Assembly (NCBI GenBank): GCA_049322295.1
Contig: JBMORO010000037.1
Location: 1-10,672, forward strand
DNA from: JBMORO01 sp049322295
GTDB taxonomy: Bacteria > Patescibacteriota > Minisyncoccia > RBG-13-40-8-A
DNA: 10,672 nt
Direction: 5' to 3'
Part shown: positions 1-7,206 of the stretch, in pieces
How positions within the stretch are numbered: position 1 is the stretch's first letter
Layout: the number at the start of each line of letters is the position of its first letter
Position numbers and translations under genes: made by a program
Notes under the pieces: generated by a model
What the model was told of the DNA's origin: nothing
Databases searched by the model: none
The model's input: only the letters and a program-made list of their open reading frames with translations

Positions 1-86
1 GAAAACTAAATTTTTCTTGCTCACGAAGCGCGTTTCATCCTGCTGTTTATCACGGCATGACGCTCGCTGCGAAAAATTTAGTTTTC
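1..86. repeat. Perfect 16-bp inverted repeat downstream of comM
   Basis: Arms 1-16 (GAAAACTAAATTTTTC) and 71-86 (GAAAAATTTAGTTTTC) are exact reverse complements around a 54-nt spacer. The arms are AT-rich, while the spacer is clearly GC-richer. The structure begins 7 nt beyond the comM stop codon, so on the minus strand it could act as a 3' stem-loop or terminator. What follows it on that strand lies outside the window. The large spacer fits a small palindromic repeat element better than a classical terminator. The repeat is seen directly; the role is inferred. Confidence 0.6.
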
Positions 87-93
87 TGTTTTT

Positions 94-1626
94 TTATATC
101 TCGGTTTTAGGACGATACTGGAGGGCTTCGGCAATGTGATGGCTAGTGATATTTAGAGATTCTTCTAAATCAGCAATGGTGCGAGCTAATTTTAAAATCC
201 GGTGAAATCCTCGGGCTGACATATGTAGGTTGTTGACCGCATTTCTTAATAATCTGTCACCAGCTTCATCGGTTTTACAGTGTTTTTTGATTAAAGGAAT
301 AGTCATTTCGCTGTTAGTAAAAATCCCGTCATTTTTGAATCTTTGAATCTGAATTTGGCGGGCTTTTTCTACTCTTTTTCTTATTTCTTGGCTTGAACCA
401 TCGATTCTCTCATCGGTTAGTTTTTCATATTTTACATGAGGGACTTCAACATATAAATCAATTCTATCCATAATTGGTCCAGAAATTTTTCTTTGATATT
501 TATTAATCTGGTTCTGGGTGCAAGTGCATTCTTTTTCAGGGTCATTATAATAGCCACAAGGACAAGGATTCATAGCTGCCACTAAGACAAATCTGGCTGG
601 AAAAACATAGCTGGCCCTTGCTCGAGCCACACTAACTAAACCATCTTCTAAAGGTTGCCTTAAACTTTCTAAAACATCTCGATGAATTTCGGGGAATTCA
701 TCAATAAAGAGAACCCCCCGATGAGCTAAAGTAATTTCTCCTGGTTTGGCTGAACTTCCGCCGCCAATCAAGCTGGCTTCAGAAGCACTATGGTGAGGAC
801 TCCTGAATGGTCTCCGAGATATTAATGGTTTTTTAGAACCAAGTTTTCCAGCTACACTATAAATTTTAGTTACTTCTAAAAGTTCATCCCGAGTCATTCT
901 GGGAAGGATTGAAGGTATGGCTTTAGCTAATAGGGTTTTACCAGAACCAGGCGGACCGACCATTAGAACATTGTGATTTCCGCTCGCTGAAATTTCTAAG
1001 GCTCTTTTAGCATTTTCTTGACCTTTAATATAAGCCATATCAATGGGATAAGAAATTGTTTCAAAATTTTTTAAGAAATCTTCGGCAAATGGTTCTAAGG
1101 GCTTAATTTCGATTCTATTTTCTAAATAACCCATTAATTCTCCTAAAGACTGAACCGGAATTATTTTTACATTTTCAACTAATCTGGCCTCGTGAGCGTT
1201 TTCTCTGGGCACAAAAATAGTATCAATTCTCTTGGTTTTGGCCAATAAACAAATCGGCAACACGCCATTCACTTTTCTAATTCCTCCATTTAGAGCCAAT
1301 TCACCAACAAATAATTTATTTTTTGGTTCAAAACTTATTTGACCAGAGGATAAAAGAAAACTGATGGCAATAGGTAGATCGTAACTCGAACCCTCTTTTC
1401 TTAAATCAGCTGGAGCTAAGTTGATGATTACCCTCTTATTTTGTTTATGGGGCGGTTCAGCCCCACTATTTTTTATAGCCGCGGCTATTCTTTCTTTGGA
1501 TTCCTCAACTGATTTATCTGGTAAGCCAACTATTGTAAAAAAGCGGAGACCAGATGTTAAATCTGCCTCCACCTCAACAAGCTCAGCTTCTAAGCCGGTT
1601 ATAGCCGCAGAGAATACCTTGTTCAC
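94..1626 (-). CDS. comM: YifB/ComM family Mg-chelatase-like AAA+ ATPase
   Basis: A 510-aa protein of normal ComM length. In order it has an N-terminal ChlI/Lon-C-like domain (about 1-180, with TIVGLPD at 31-37 and NLAPADLRKEG near 69-79) and an AAA+ Mg-chelatase domain. The latter shows Walker A GPPGSGKT at 224-231 and Walker B VLFIDE at 305-310. It also has the family cysteine pairs NPCPCG (C355, C357) and CTC (C367, C369), and MDRID at 386-390. The C-terminal Mg-chelatase helical domain carries SARGFHRILKLARTIADL near 470-487. In naturally transformable bacteria ComM is a cytoplasmic helicase that helps branch migration of incoming single-stranded DNA; that role is family knowledge. The start is GTG at 1624-1626 because an in-frame stop lies seven codons upstream and no ATG intervenes. 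No Shine-Dalgarno is visible. The start overlaps the edge of an inverted repeat. No convincing promoter was found in the 283-bp gap upstream. Confidence 0.93.
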   Translation of the reverse strand: MNKVFSAAITGLEAELVEVEADLTSGLRFFTIVGLPDKSVEESKERIAAAIKNSGAEPPHKQNKRVIINLAPADLRKEGSSYDLPIAISFLLSSGQISFEPKNKLFVGELALNGGIRKVNGVLPICLLAKTKRIDTIFVPRENAHEARLVENVKIIPVQSLGELMGYLENRIEIKPLEPFAEDFLKNFETISYPIDMAYIKGQENAKRALEISASGNHNVLMVGPPGSGKTLLAKAIPSILPRMTRDELLEVTKIYSVAGKLGSKKPLISRRPFRSPHHSASEASLIGGGSSAKPGEITLAHRGVLFIDEFPEIHRDVLESLRQPLEDGLVSVARARASYVFPARFVLVAAMNPCPCGYYNDPEKECTCTQNQINKYQRKISGPIMDRIDLYVEVPHVKYEKLTDERIDGSSQEIRKRVEKARQIQIQRFKNDGIFTNSEMTIPLIKKHCKTDEAGDRLLRNAVNNLHMSARGFHRILKLARTIADLEESLNITSHHIAEALQYRPKTEI

Positions 1627-1759
1627 CCGGTAGTAGATTTCCGACTAATAGAATTGTTTTCATCAGAAATCTCAATTAATTAAGTTATTATGTTCCACTA
1701 TGTTACCCGGTCTTCTTCTGTTCTGCAAAAGCGGAACAGTCGGAAACTCACTACCGGGT
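1625..1759. repeat. Inverted-repeat structure upstream of comM with nested hairpin
   Basis: Segment 1625-1646 (begins ACCCGGTAGT, ends TTTCCGACT) is complementary at 19 of 22 positions to 1738-1759, with the mismatches together in the middle. Nested inside is a hairpin CTGTTCTGC-AAAA-GCGGAACAG (1718-1739). The heptamer ACCCGGT recurs at 1705-1711, complementary to 1753-1759. The left arm touches the GTG start codon of comM. The rest of the gap between comM and the next gene (to 1909) is AT-rich with no gene seen. It could be a small palindromic mobile element or a regulatory leader for comM; the sequence does not decide. Confidence 0.55.
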
Positions 1760-1909
1760 TCATTTTTGTGGATAAATTTTTAATCTTTCTTAAGAGACCT
1801 AATGTTGGTCAATATTTGATTTTCAGAGCGAAAAATACTTAATTTACCCTTGACTTAGCTTTAAATCCCAGTCTTAATCTACTAGTTTTTAACAGGTTAT
1901 TAACAAATA

Positions 1910-2941
1910 TTATTTTTCTAAAATCTTATCAATGCTTGTATACATTAATTCCTTGCTCGTGCCAATGACTAAAATATTGTTGAGAATTGTATAATTAAGA
2001 GTTAGGGTTGAGTAAGGCAAATTAACATATCTAATTGCTACTTCTTGATAAATATCATCTAAGAAAGTTTGACTGGCTCTGGCTCCTGGCAATTGGCTAG
2101 GATAGAAATTTTTAAAATCATCGAGCATAGTTGGTTCCCAATTACTTAACTGTTCTTTTAAATTTTCAGGATTTTGAATTTCGACAAGTAATCCAAGGCG
2201 CTTGCCAGTGGTTTGACTGAATAAAACCAAATTATAATTTTCTTTAAGATTAGTTAGAGCATAGGGCGGAATGGGTATTTCTAAATTTTGAAAAATTTCG
2301 ACCAGAGAAAGAAATTCTTTTTCATTTTTTAAAATTGCTATTCTTTTAAATGTTCTAATTGGTTGGTCCAGTTTTGCCTCTTCTTTTAATGTTTCAAAAA
2401 GGGATTTCTCAGCTAATAGAGTGATTATTTTTGTTTCATTCATCGATATTAAGGGAGCAGATGGCTGAGTAGTTGTTGGAGGAGGCGGCAGAGGGGGCGT
2501 TTCTTTGCCTTTTAATATAAAAAATACTCCAACTCCCACTCCTAACACTATGAGTATTATTAAGCTAAAAATAAAAATTTTCTTTTTAGAAACAGGAGTA
2601 ACTGGAGCATAAGTTGGTTCTGGTATTTTAAGCTCTTCTACTTCAAGAGGAGAAGGAGGAAGGGTTAGTTCTTCGGGAGCGATTAACTCTTCGGTTCCAG
2701 GCAAAGGAGCTTTTTTGGGAGCAATGGGAAGTTTTTCTGGAGGGGCTGCTTCTTTTTTTACTTTTGGAACAAACTCCTCTTTTTCAGGCTTAGGCAAAGG
2801 CGCTGGAAAAGTCTTCGCTTCTTTTTCTAATTTTTTCAAACCAACTTCAGCTAAGTCATCTTTCATTGTTCTGACTTCATAGTTAGGCAAAGCGCTTATT
2901 GGTTTTTGCTCTTTTTTAATATCTTTAATATCCATACCCAT
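1910..2941 (-). CDS. Single-pass membrane protein of unknown function, proline-rich cytoplasmic tail
   Basis: I do not recognise a named family for this 343-aa protein. Residues 1-118 are charged and rich in Pro, Glu and Lys, beginning with a segment containing YEVRTMKDDLAEVG (21-34). One hydrophobic helix follows at about 121-144, preceded by lysines, which suggests N-in/C-out topology. Next is a Pro/Thr linker (149-164), then a folded-looking external domain of about 180 residues with alternating beta-like stretches (IRYVNLPYSTLTLNYTI near 303-319, NNILVIGTSKELM near 321-333). There is no lipobox or obvious catalytic motif. It is the last gene of the rpsO-NYN-pnp operon, starting 9 bp after pnp stops. 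Two ATGs are possible (2941 or 2935), neither with a Shine-Dalgarno. Similar long-tailed one-helix proteins are common hypotheticals in Parcubacteria, as I recall. No clear terminator follows it. Confidence 0.8.
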   Translation of the reverse strand: MGMDIKDIKKEQKPISALPNYEVRTMKDDLAEVGLKKLEKEAKTFPAPLPKPEKEEFVPKVKKEAAPPEKLPIAPKKAPLPGTEELIAPEELTLPPSPLEVEELKIPEPTYAPVTPVSKKKIFIFSLIILIVLGVGVGVFFILKGKETPPLPPPPTTTQPSAPLISMNETKIITLLAEKSLFETLKEEAKLDQPIRTFKRIAILKNEKEFLSLVEIFQNLEIPIPPYALTNLKENYNLVLFSQTTGKRLGLLVEIQNPENLKEQLSNWEPTMLDDFKNFYPSQLPGARASQTFLDDIYQEVAIRYVNLPYSTLTLNYTILNNILVIGTSKELMYTSIDKILEK

Positions 2942-2950
2942 ATTATTATT

Positions 2951-5056
2951 TTAGAATTTTTTTGGTTTTTTTCCTAAGGCCAGACTTATTTTGCCTGTCT
3001 CGTCTATTCTTTTTACCCTAACATTAACTAAATCACCTTGGCGGAGGACGTCCTCTACTTTTTTAACCTTTGGTCCCAATTCAGAAATATGAAGCAGGGC
3101 TTCTTGTTTTGGATAAAGTTCAACAAAAGCACCAAAATCAGTAATTTTAACTACCCGACCCTGGAATATTTCTCCTATTTTAACTTCTCGGGTTAGGGTT
3201 TTTATTTTTCCAATCGCTTTTTTAGCCATTTCAGCATCATCACAGGTGATAAAGACATGACCATCTTCTTCAATATCAATAGTTGCTCCAGTTTCAGCAG
3301 TGATTTCATTGATAGTTTTTCCACCCGGCCCAATAATTATCCCGATTTTGCTGGGGTTGATTTGTAAAGAATAAACCCGGGGAGCAAAAGGAGAAAGCTC
3401 GGGTCTTGGCTTTTTAATGGTTTTTTCCATTATATCTAAGATTTTGATTCGCGCCTCGCGAGCTTGTTTAAATGCTTCTTTTAATATTTTAAGACTAACT
3501 CCATCTACCTTAACATCCATTTGGAGAGCAGTTATACCTGTTCGACTGCCAGCTATTTTACAATCCATGTCTCCATAATGGTCTTCTGGTCCTTGAATAT
3601 CAGTGAGGATTTTGTATTTTTCTCCATCAGTCATTAATCCCATAGCAATACCCGAGACATTGACTTTAATCGGTACGCCAGCATCGAGTAAAGCCAAGAT
3701 TGAACCGCAGACCGAGCCCATTGAAGAAGAACCATTAGAAGAAAGAACCTCGGAAACAATACGAATAGTATAAGGAAAGGTTTCTTTATCTGGAATAGCG
3801 GGAAGCAGGGCCTTTTCTACTAAGGCGCCATGACCAATTTCTCTTCTACCCGGTCCGCGCATTGGTCCGACATCTCCAACACTAAAAGGAGGAAAATTAT
3901 AATCATGCATAAAACGTTTGGTCCCTTCTAATTCCATTTGGTCAAGATATTGTTGAGCTCCTGGCGAGCCAAGAGTAAGTACTGAAAGAATTTGGGTAGT
4001 GCCCCTTTTAAAAAGACCCGAGCCATGAGTGCGGGGAAGGACTCCAACTTCAGCTGTGGTTTTTCGGAATTCATCAAGTTTTCTCCCATCAGGTCGTTTA
4101 TTGTGTTTTAGAATATTTTCATGAACTATTTGGTCAATTTTTTCTTCAAAGAATTCGATGGTTTGAGTAAGTTTTTCTTCGTCTTTTCCGTATTTATTTT
4201 CAATATACTTAAGCAATTCTTCATTCAGATTATTAACTTCCTCCAACCTTTCTTTTTTATCGGGCCTGTAGATGGCTTTTTCTAATTTTCCGCCTATAAA
4301 TTCTTCAATTTCTTTTTTAATATCATCGCCAATCTTTTTTATTTCCAGTGTTTTCTTTTGCGGTTTTATTTTATCAATTATCTCCTTCTGAAAATCTAAT
4401 AATTTTTTGATATGATGGGTAGCCAACTCAATACCTTCAATTAATTTATCTTCGGGTATTTCTGAAGCATTGCCCTCTATCATATTAATTAAGATTTCTT
4501 TATCTTTTTCAATTCCGCTAACAAAGATTTCCAATCCTGATTTAGCTTTGGCACTTAGAGTAGAAGTAATAATCCATTGTTTTGCTTCATCTTGGCCAAC
4601 TGAAATACCTGCCACTGGTCCTTGCCAGGGGATATCTGATACAGAGATGGCAATTGAAGCTCCAATTAAAGCCGGCAAAGCTGGGTCGTTTTCTCCGTCA
4701 AAAGAAAGAACAGTGGTCACTATCTGAATATCATTCCTTATTTCGTGATTAAAAAGGGGGCGGATAGCCCTATCAACTAATCGACCAGTTAAAATAGCTT
4801 CATCAGTTGGTCTGCCTTCTCTTTTGACCCAGCGGCTGCCCTTTATTTTGCCAGCTGCATAAAATCTCTCTTCATAATCAACAGTTAAAGGAAAATAATT
4901 TTTTTCACTCGTCTTTTCTCCCATTACCGCAGTTGCTAAAACTACGGTTTGGCCATATTTAACTACAGCCGAACCATTGGTTTGTTGAGCTAATCTGCCC
5001 AATTCAACCGAGAGTTCTCTTCCTTCAATCTCTGTCTTAAAAATTTTTTCTTCCAT
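2951..5056 (-). CDS. pnp: Polyribonucleotide nucleotidyltransferase (PNPase)
   Basis: A 701-aa protein with the full PNPase order. It has a first RNase PH domain (about 1-140), a helical domain (about 145-310), and a second, catalytic RNase PH domain (about 315-545). The catalytic domain shows GRREIGHGALVEKALLPAIP at 403-422, SSNGSSSMGSVCGS at 439-452 and the acidic motif GDMDCKIAGSR at 495-505. A KH domain (about 563-620, IIGPGGKTINEI at 574-585) and an S1 domain (about 627-695, KITDFGAFVEL at 637-647) follow. The enzyme degrades RNA 3'-to-5' by phosphorolysis and can run in reverse to add tails; in other bacteria it is a trimer and degradosome partner. Start at ATG 5056 keeps the usual N-terminus; no Shine-Dalgarno is visible. 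It lies downstream of rpsO and a NYN gene, and 81 bp upstream of it hold a stem-loop that may control it. Nothing appears truncated. Confidence 0.98.
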   Translation of the reverse strand: MEEKIFKTEIEGRELSVELGRLAQQTNGSAVVKYGQTVVLATAVMGEKTSEKNYFPLTVDYEERFYAAGKIKGSRWVKREGRPTDEAILTGRLVDRAIRPLFNHEIRNDIQIVTTVLSFDGENDPALPALIGASIAISVSDIPWQGPVAGISVGQDEAKQWIITSTLSAKAKSGLEIFVSGIEKDKEILINMIEGNASEIPEDKLIEGIELATHHIKKLLDFQKEIIDKIKPQKKTLEIKKIGDDIKKEIEEFIGGKLEKAIYRPDKKERLEEVNNLNEELLKYIENKYGKDEEKLTQTIEFFEEKIDQIVHENILKHNKRPDGRKLDEFRKTTAEVGVLPRTHGSGLFKRGTTQILSVLTLGSPGAQQYLDQMELEGTKRFMHDYNFPPFSVGDVGPMRGPGRREIGHGALVEKALLPAIPDKETFPYTIRIVSEVLSSNGSSSMGSVCGSILALLDAGVPIKVNVSGIAMGLMTDGEKYKILTDIQGPEDHYGDMDCKIAGSRTGITALQMDVKVDGVSLKILKEAFKQAREARIKILDIMEKTIKKPRPELSPFAPRVYSLQINPSKIGIIIGPGGKTINEITAETGATIDIEEDGHVFITCDDAEMAKKAIGKIKTLTREVKIGEIFQGRVVKITDFGAFVELYPKQEALLHISELGPKVKKVEDVLRQGDLVNVRVKRIDETGKISLALGKKPKKF

Positions 5057-5066
5057 AAAATTCTTG

Positions 5067-5124
5067 TTCTGATCTGCAAACTACAGACTAGCTTTGGGCC
5101 AATCTATTTGTTTGCAGACCAGAA
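5067..5124 (-). promoter_or_regulatory. Stem-loop in the rpsO-NYN/pnp intergenic leader
   Basis: Arms 5067-5081 (TTCTGATCTGCAAAC) and 5110-5124 (GTTTGCAGACCAGAA) pair over 15 positions around a 28-nt loop. Read as minus-strand RNA, the single non-Watson-Crick position becomes a G-U pair, so the pnp transcript can form a full 15-bp stem; plus-strand RNA would have an A-C mismatch. The stem ends 10 nt before the pnp start codon. In E. coli a pnp leader hairpin is cut by RNase III and used for PNPase autoregulation. A similar role here is an analogy, not shown. No U-tract follows, so a terminator is unlikely. Confidence 0.6.
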
Positions 5125-5137
5125 ATTCTTTAATTAA

Positions 5138-5650
5138 TTATTTTCTAATTCCAATTAGATACTTGGCTGGATTTTTACCAAGGTCAATAAAATCATCAGC
5201 CAGTTCTCTAAGCTTACCAGAAGCACTTTTGGCAAAAGCAATAATTTCTACGTGCTGACCTTGAGCTTTAAGATATTCTACTAAAGGCAGAAAGTCTCCA
5301 TCGCCAGTAACCAAAACAATGCTGTCCAGTTTTTTGCTTAGTTGGATAGCATCAACCGCTACCCCAACATCCCAGTCAGCTTTTTTCATACCGCCTGGAA
5401 AAATCTGAAGTTCCTTGCTTTTAATTTCTATACCTGCTTTTTCCAGAGCCTCTAAGAAAGCCTTTTCTTCGCCGGTTTCAGTGGTGACCACATAAGCAAT
5501 TGCCCTGATTAGTTTTCGGTCAGCCACAGCTGTTTTTAAAATTTCTCGAAAATTAACTCGGGCCTGGTAGAGATTTTTTGCTGAGTGGTACATATTTTGA
5601 ACATCAATTAAAACCCCCACTCTTTGTTCTTTGTGTTTAATAATAGTCAT
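5138..5650 (-). CDS. NYN-domain (LabA/DUF88-like) putative ribonuclease
   Basis: A 170-aa protein formed by a single NYN/PIN-like fold. Visible motifs are VGVLIDVQNMY at 11-21 (first acidic residue D16 with N19), KADWDVGVAVDAI at 90-102 (D92, D94, D100) and IVLVTGDGDFLPLVEYL at 111-127 (D117, D119). These acidic residues match the metal-binding set of NYN and PIN nucleases, so a metal-dependent RNA-cutting role is likely from family knowledge, though many LabA-like members are uncharacterised. Its ATG follows the rpsO TAA with no intervening base, so translation is probably coupled to rpsO. It sits between rpsO and pnp, which are adjacent in many bacteria, suggesting a job in RNA processing or turnover. 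Family assignment is strong; substrate and activity are unknown. Confidence 0.88.
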   Translation of the reverse strand: MTIIKHKEQRVGVLIDVQNMYHSAKNLYQARVNFREILKTAVADRKLIRAIAYVVTTETGEEKAFLEALEKAGIEIKSKELQIFPGGMKKADWDVGVAVDAIQLSKKLDSIVLVTGDGDFLPLVEYLKAQGQHVEIIAFAKSASGKLRELADDFIDLGKNPAKYLIGIRK

Positions 5651-5917
5651 TTATTTTTTTAAGTCTAACTCTTTGATTATTTTTTTGTATCTTTTTTCAT
5701 TTTCGGTCCCCAACCATTCTAATAATCTTCTTCTTTTAGAGACCATACCCAAAAGACCTCGGCGGGAATGATTATCTTTGGGATGTTTTTTGAGATGAGA
5801 AGTTAATCGTTGGATTTCTTCAGTTAAAATTGCAATTTGAACTTCTGCCGACCCAGTGTCGGTTTTGTGAATTTTATGTTCTTCAATAATCTTCCCCTTT
5901 TTCTGTTTAGTTAGCAT
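5651..5917 (-). CDS. rpsO: 30S ribosomal protein S15 (uS15)
   Basis: An 88-aa protein, the usual S15 length. The family signature is clear: TGSAEVQIAILTEEIQRLT at 21-39, KKHPKDNHSRRGLLGMVSKR at 43-62 and the C-terminal helix with RRLLEWL. S15 binds 16S rRNA early in 30S assembly and in E. coli represses its own mRNA. It is the first gene of the operon with the NYN gene and pnp. The start ATG at 5915-5917 lies 7 nt after a TATAAT box, so the mRNA probably has little or no leader. That would leave no room for the E. coli type of rpsO leader pseudoknot. Confidence 0.98.
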   Translation of the reverse strand: MLTKQKKGKIIEEHKIHKTDTGSAEVQIAILTEEIQRLTSHLKKHPKDNHSRRGLLGMVSKRRRLLEWLGTENEKRYKKIIKELDLKK

Positions 5918-5924
5918 AAATTTA

Positions 5925-5953
5925 ATTATAATACAGAATAATTAACATTACAA
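5925..5953 (-). promoter_or_regulatory. Promoter of the rpsO operon
   Basis: On the minus strand, TTGTAA (5953-5948) and TATAAT (5930-5925) are separated by exactly 17 bp. The -10 box ends 7 nt before the rpsO ATG, so transcription should start at or within a base or two of the start codon. The boxes are seen directly; leaderless transcription is inferred. Confidence 0.75.
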
Positions 5954-5974
5954 TATAAACCAAATTCCAGACGG

Positions 5975-6003
5975 CTGGCATTTTTTTTATTTTTATGTAT
6001 AAT
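5975..6003 (+). promoter_or_regulatory. Promoter of the thiol-disulfide membrane protein gene
   Basis: CTGGCA (5975-5980) and TATAAT (5998-6003) are spaced by 17 bp. TATAAT again ends exactly 7 nt before the ATG at 6011, so a leaderless mRNA is predicted. A short inverted repeat CCAG-ACGG-CTGG (5967-5978) overlaps the -35 box and lies between the two divergent promoters; it is too short to call an operator. Confidence 0.7.
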
Positions 6004-6010
6004 TTAATTA

Positions 6011-7153
6011 ATGGCAAAGAAATTTTTCTTTATTTTTTTATTGATTTTAGGACTGATGATTTTCAGTCCAGCTTTTGCTCAAGAGAAATCTTATAAATTA
6101 GAGATTAATTTTTTCTATTCCCAAACTTGTCCTCATTGTTTGGCTGAACAGAAATTTTTAGACAAAATTCAAGAGAAATATCCCGAAATTAAAATTAATC
6201 GTTATTTAGCCAGTGATTCCAATAATAGAAAGATATTAGTTGATTTATTAAAAAAGCATGATGCGGAAATGTATGCTGGTTTAGTGCCAGTTACTTTTGT
6301 GGGTGAAGATTTAATTTTAGGTTTTGATAATGAAAAAGGAATAGGTAAAAGAATTGAAGATTCTATAAAAAGACAAATCAGTCAACCCAGCCCCGGGCCT
6401 GGTAAAGACAATAGAATTCATCTTCCCATAATTGGTGATATAGATTTAACTAAATACTCTCTACCCGCTCAGGCAGTAATTTTGGGATTTTTTGATGGTT
6501 TTAATGTTTGTTCTTTGGGTGCCTTGATTTTAATTTTGGGCTTGGTTTTAATTTTGCGTTCACGGGCAAAAATTTTAATCTTTGGTGGCTTGTATATTTT
6601 AACTACCGCAGTTGTTTACGGGCTCTTAATCGTGCTTTGGTATCAATTATTTTATTTTCTGGCGCCGGTTTTGAAAATAATGGATATTTTTGTGGGGGCT
6701 TTAGGTATTATTGGTGGAATTTATTTTCTAAGGCAGTTTGTTAGATACAAGAAATATGGACCAATGTGTGATGTAAAGCAAAATGGAATAGTGGCTAAAT
6801 TTTCTAATAAGGTTCGGAATGGCTTTAAAGAATCAGGCGGGCTTTGGGCAATTATTGTAAGTATATTTATTTTTGCAGTGGTAATTACAGTTGTAGAATT
6901 TCCCTGCTCAGCGGTTATCCCAGTTTTATTTGCCAGTATTTTAGCCAATGCCAAGGTGCCTGCTTTAATATATCTTCTGTATATTATTGTTTATCTTTTC
7001 TTTTACATGCTTGACGAAATTATTCTTTTCTTAATTGCTTTGTTTACCATGACCATTAAAATTGCCTCCAGTAAAATTATGATTTGGCTAAGTTTAGTAG
7101 AAGCAATTTTTCTTTTTGGATTAGGAATGTATTATTTAATTGGGGTATTTTAG
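6011..7153 (+). CDS. Secreted thioredoxin-like (CPHC) domain fused to a DsbD/CcdA-like membrane domain
   Basis: A 380-aa protein. Residues 1-23 form a signal peptide or anchor ending AFA-Q. A thioredoxin-fold domain follows (about 28-122) with active site C40-P-H-C43, the dipeptide of DsbA and of several glutaredoxin-like proteins, and a cis-proline-type loop LVPVTF (P93). A Pro/Gly linker (126-131) leads to about six hydrophobic segments between 152 and 380. Two membrane cysteines sit in FNVCSLGAL (C167) and EFPCSAVIP (C299), as in the paired cysteines of DsbD/CcdA transmembrane domains; a further C253 lies in a loop. The likely role is passing electrons across the membrane to the external CPHC domain for disulfide reduction or exchange. 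The internal donor (a cytoplasmic thioredoxin) is not in the window. The direction of flow, oxidative or reductive, cannot be settled from sequence. It is transcribed alone and divergently from rpsO, and a terminator follows. Confidence 0.85.
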   Translation: MAKKFFFIFLLILGLMIFSPAFAQEKSYKLEINFFYSQTCPHCLAEQKFLDKIQEKYPEIKINRYLASDSNNRKILVDLLKKHDAEMYAGLVPVTFVGEDLILGFDNEKGIGKRIEDSIKRQISQPSPGPGKDNRIHLPIIGDIDLTKYSLPAQAVILGFFDGFNVCSLGALILILGLVLILRSRAKILIFGGLYILTTAVVYGLLIVLWYQLFYFLAPVLKIMDIFVGALGIIGGIYFLRQFVRYKKYGPMCDVKQNGIVAKFSNKVRNGFKESGGLWAIIVSIFIFAVVITVVEFPCSAVIPVLFASILANAKVPALIYLLYIIVYLFFYMLDEIILFLIALFTMTIKIASSKIMIWLSLVEAIFLFGLGMYYLIGVF

Positions 7154-7201
7154 GATTTTTAGATAAAAATCACCCCTCGCGTTGTTCCCCAGCGCGAGGG
7201 G
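7154..7201. terminator. Bidirectional terminator between convergent genes
   Basis: The GC-rich hairpin has arms CCCCTCGCG (7173-7181) and CGCGAGGGG (7193-7201) around an 11-nt loop. On the plus strand it is followed by ATTTATTA, on the minus strand by TGATTTTTATC. An AT-only hairpin GATTTTTA-GA-TAAAAATC (7154-7171) starts directly after the stop codon of the upstream gene. Together they fill the space between two convergent stop codons, so use in both directions is likely. Confidence 0.8.
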
Positions 7202-7206
7202 ATTTA

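Noticed and set aside
1624..1663. Alternative upstream ATG (1663) giving MKTILLVGNLLPGEQ before comM
   Set aside because: It is out of frame with comM and continues only as a short unrecognisable peptide, so the GTG at 1626 is kept. A comM frameshift was considered, but the family N-terminus is already complete.
1860..1909. Terminator after the one-helix membrane protein gene
   Set aside because: Only weak AT-rich self-complementarity (TTAACAGGTTATTAA) without a proper stem and U-tract.
4470..4727. An 85-aa plus-strand frame inside pnp
   Set aside because: Antisense shadow of a complete conserved gene, with no start signals.
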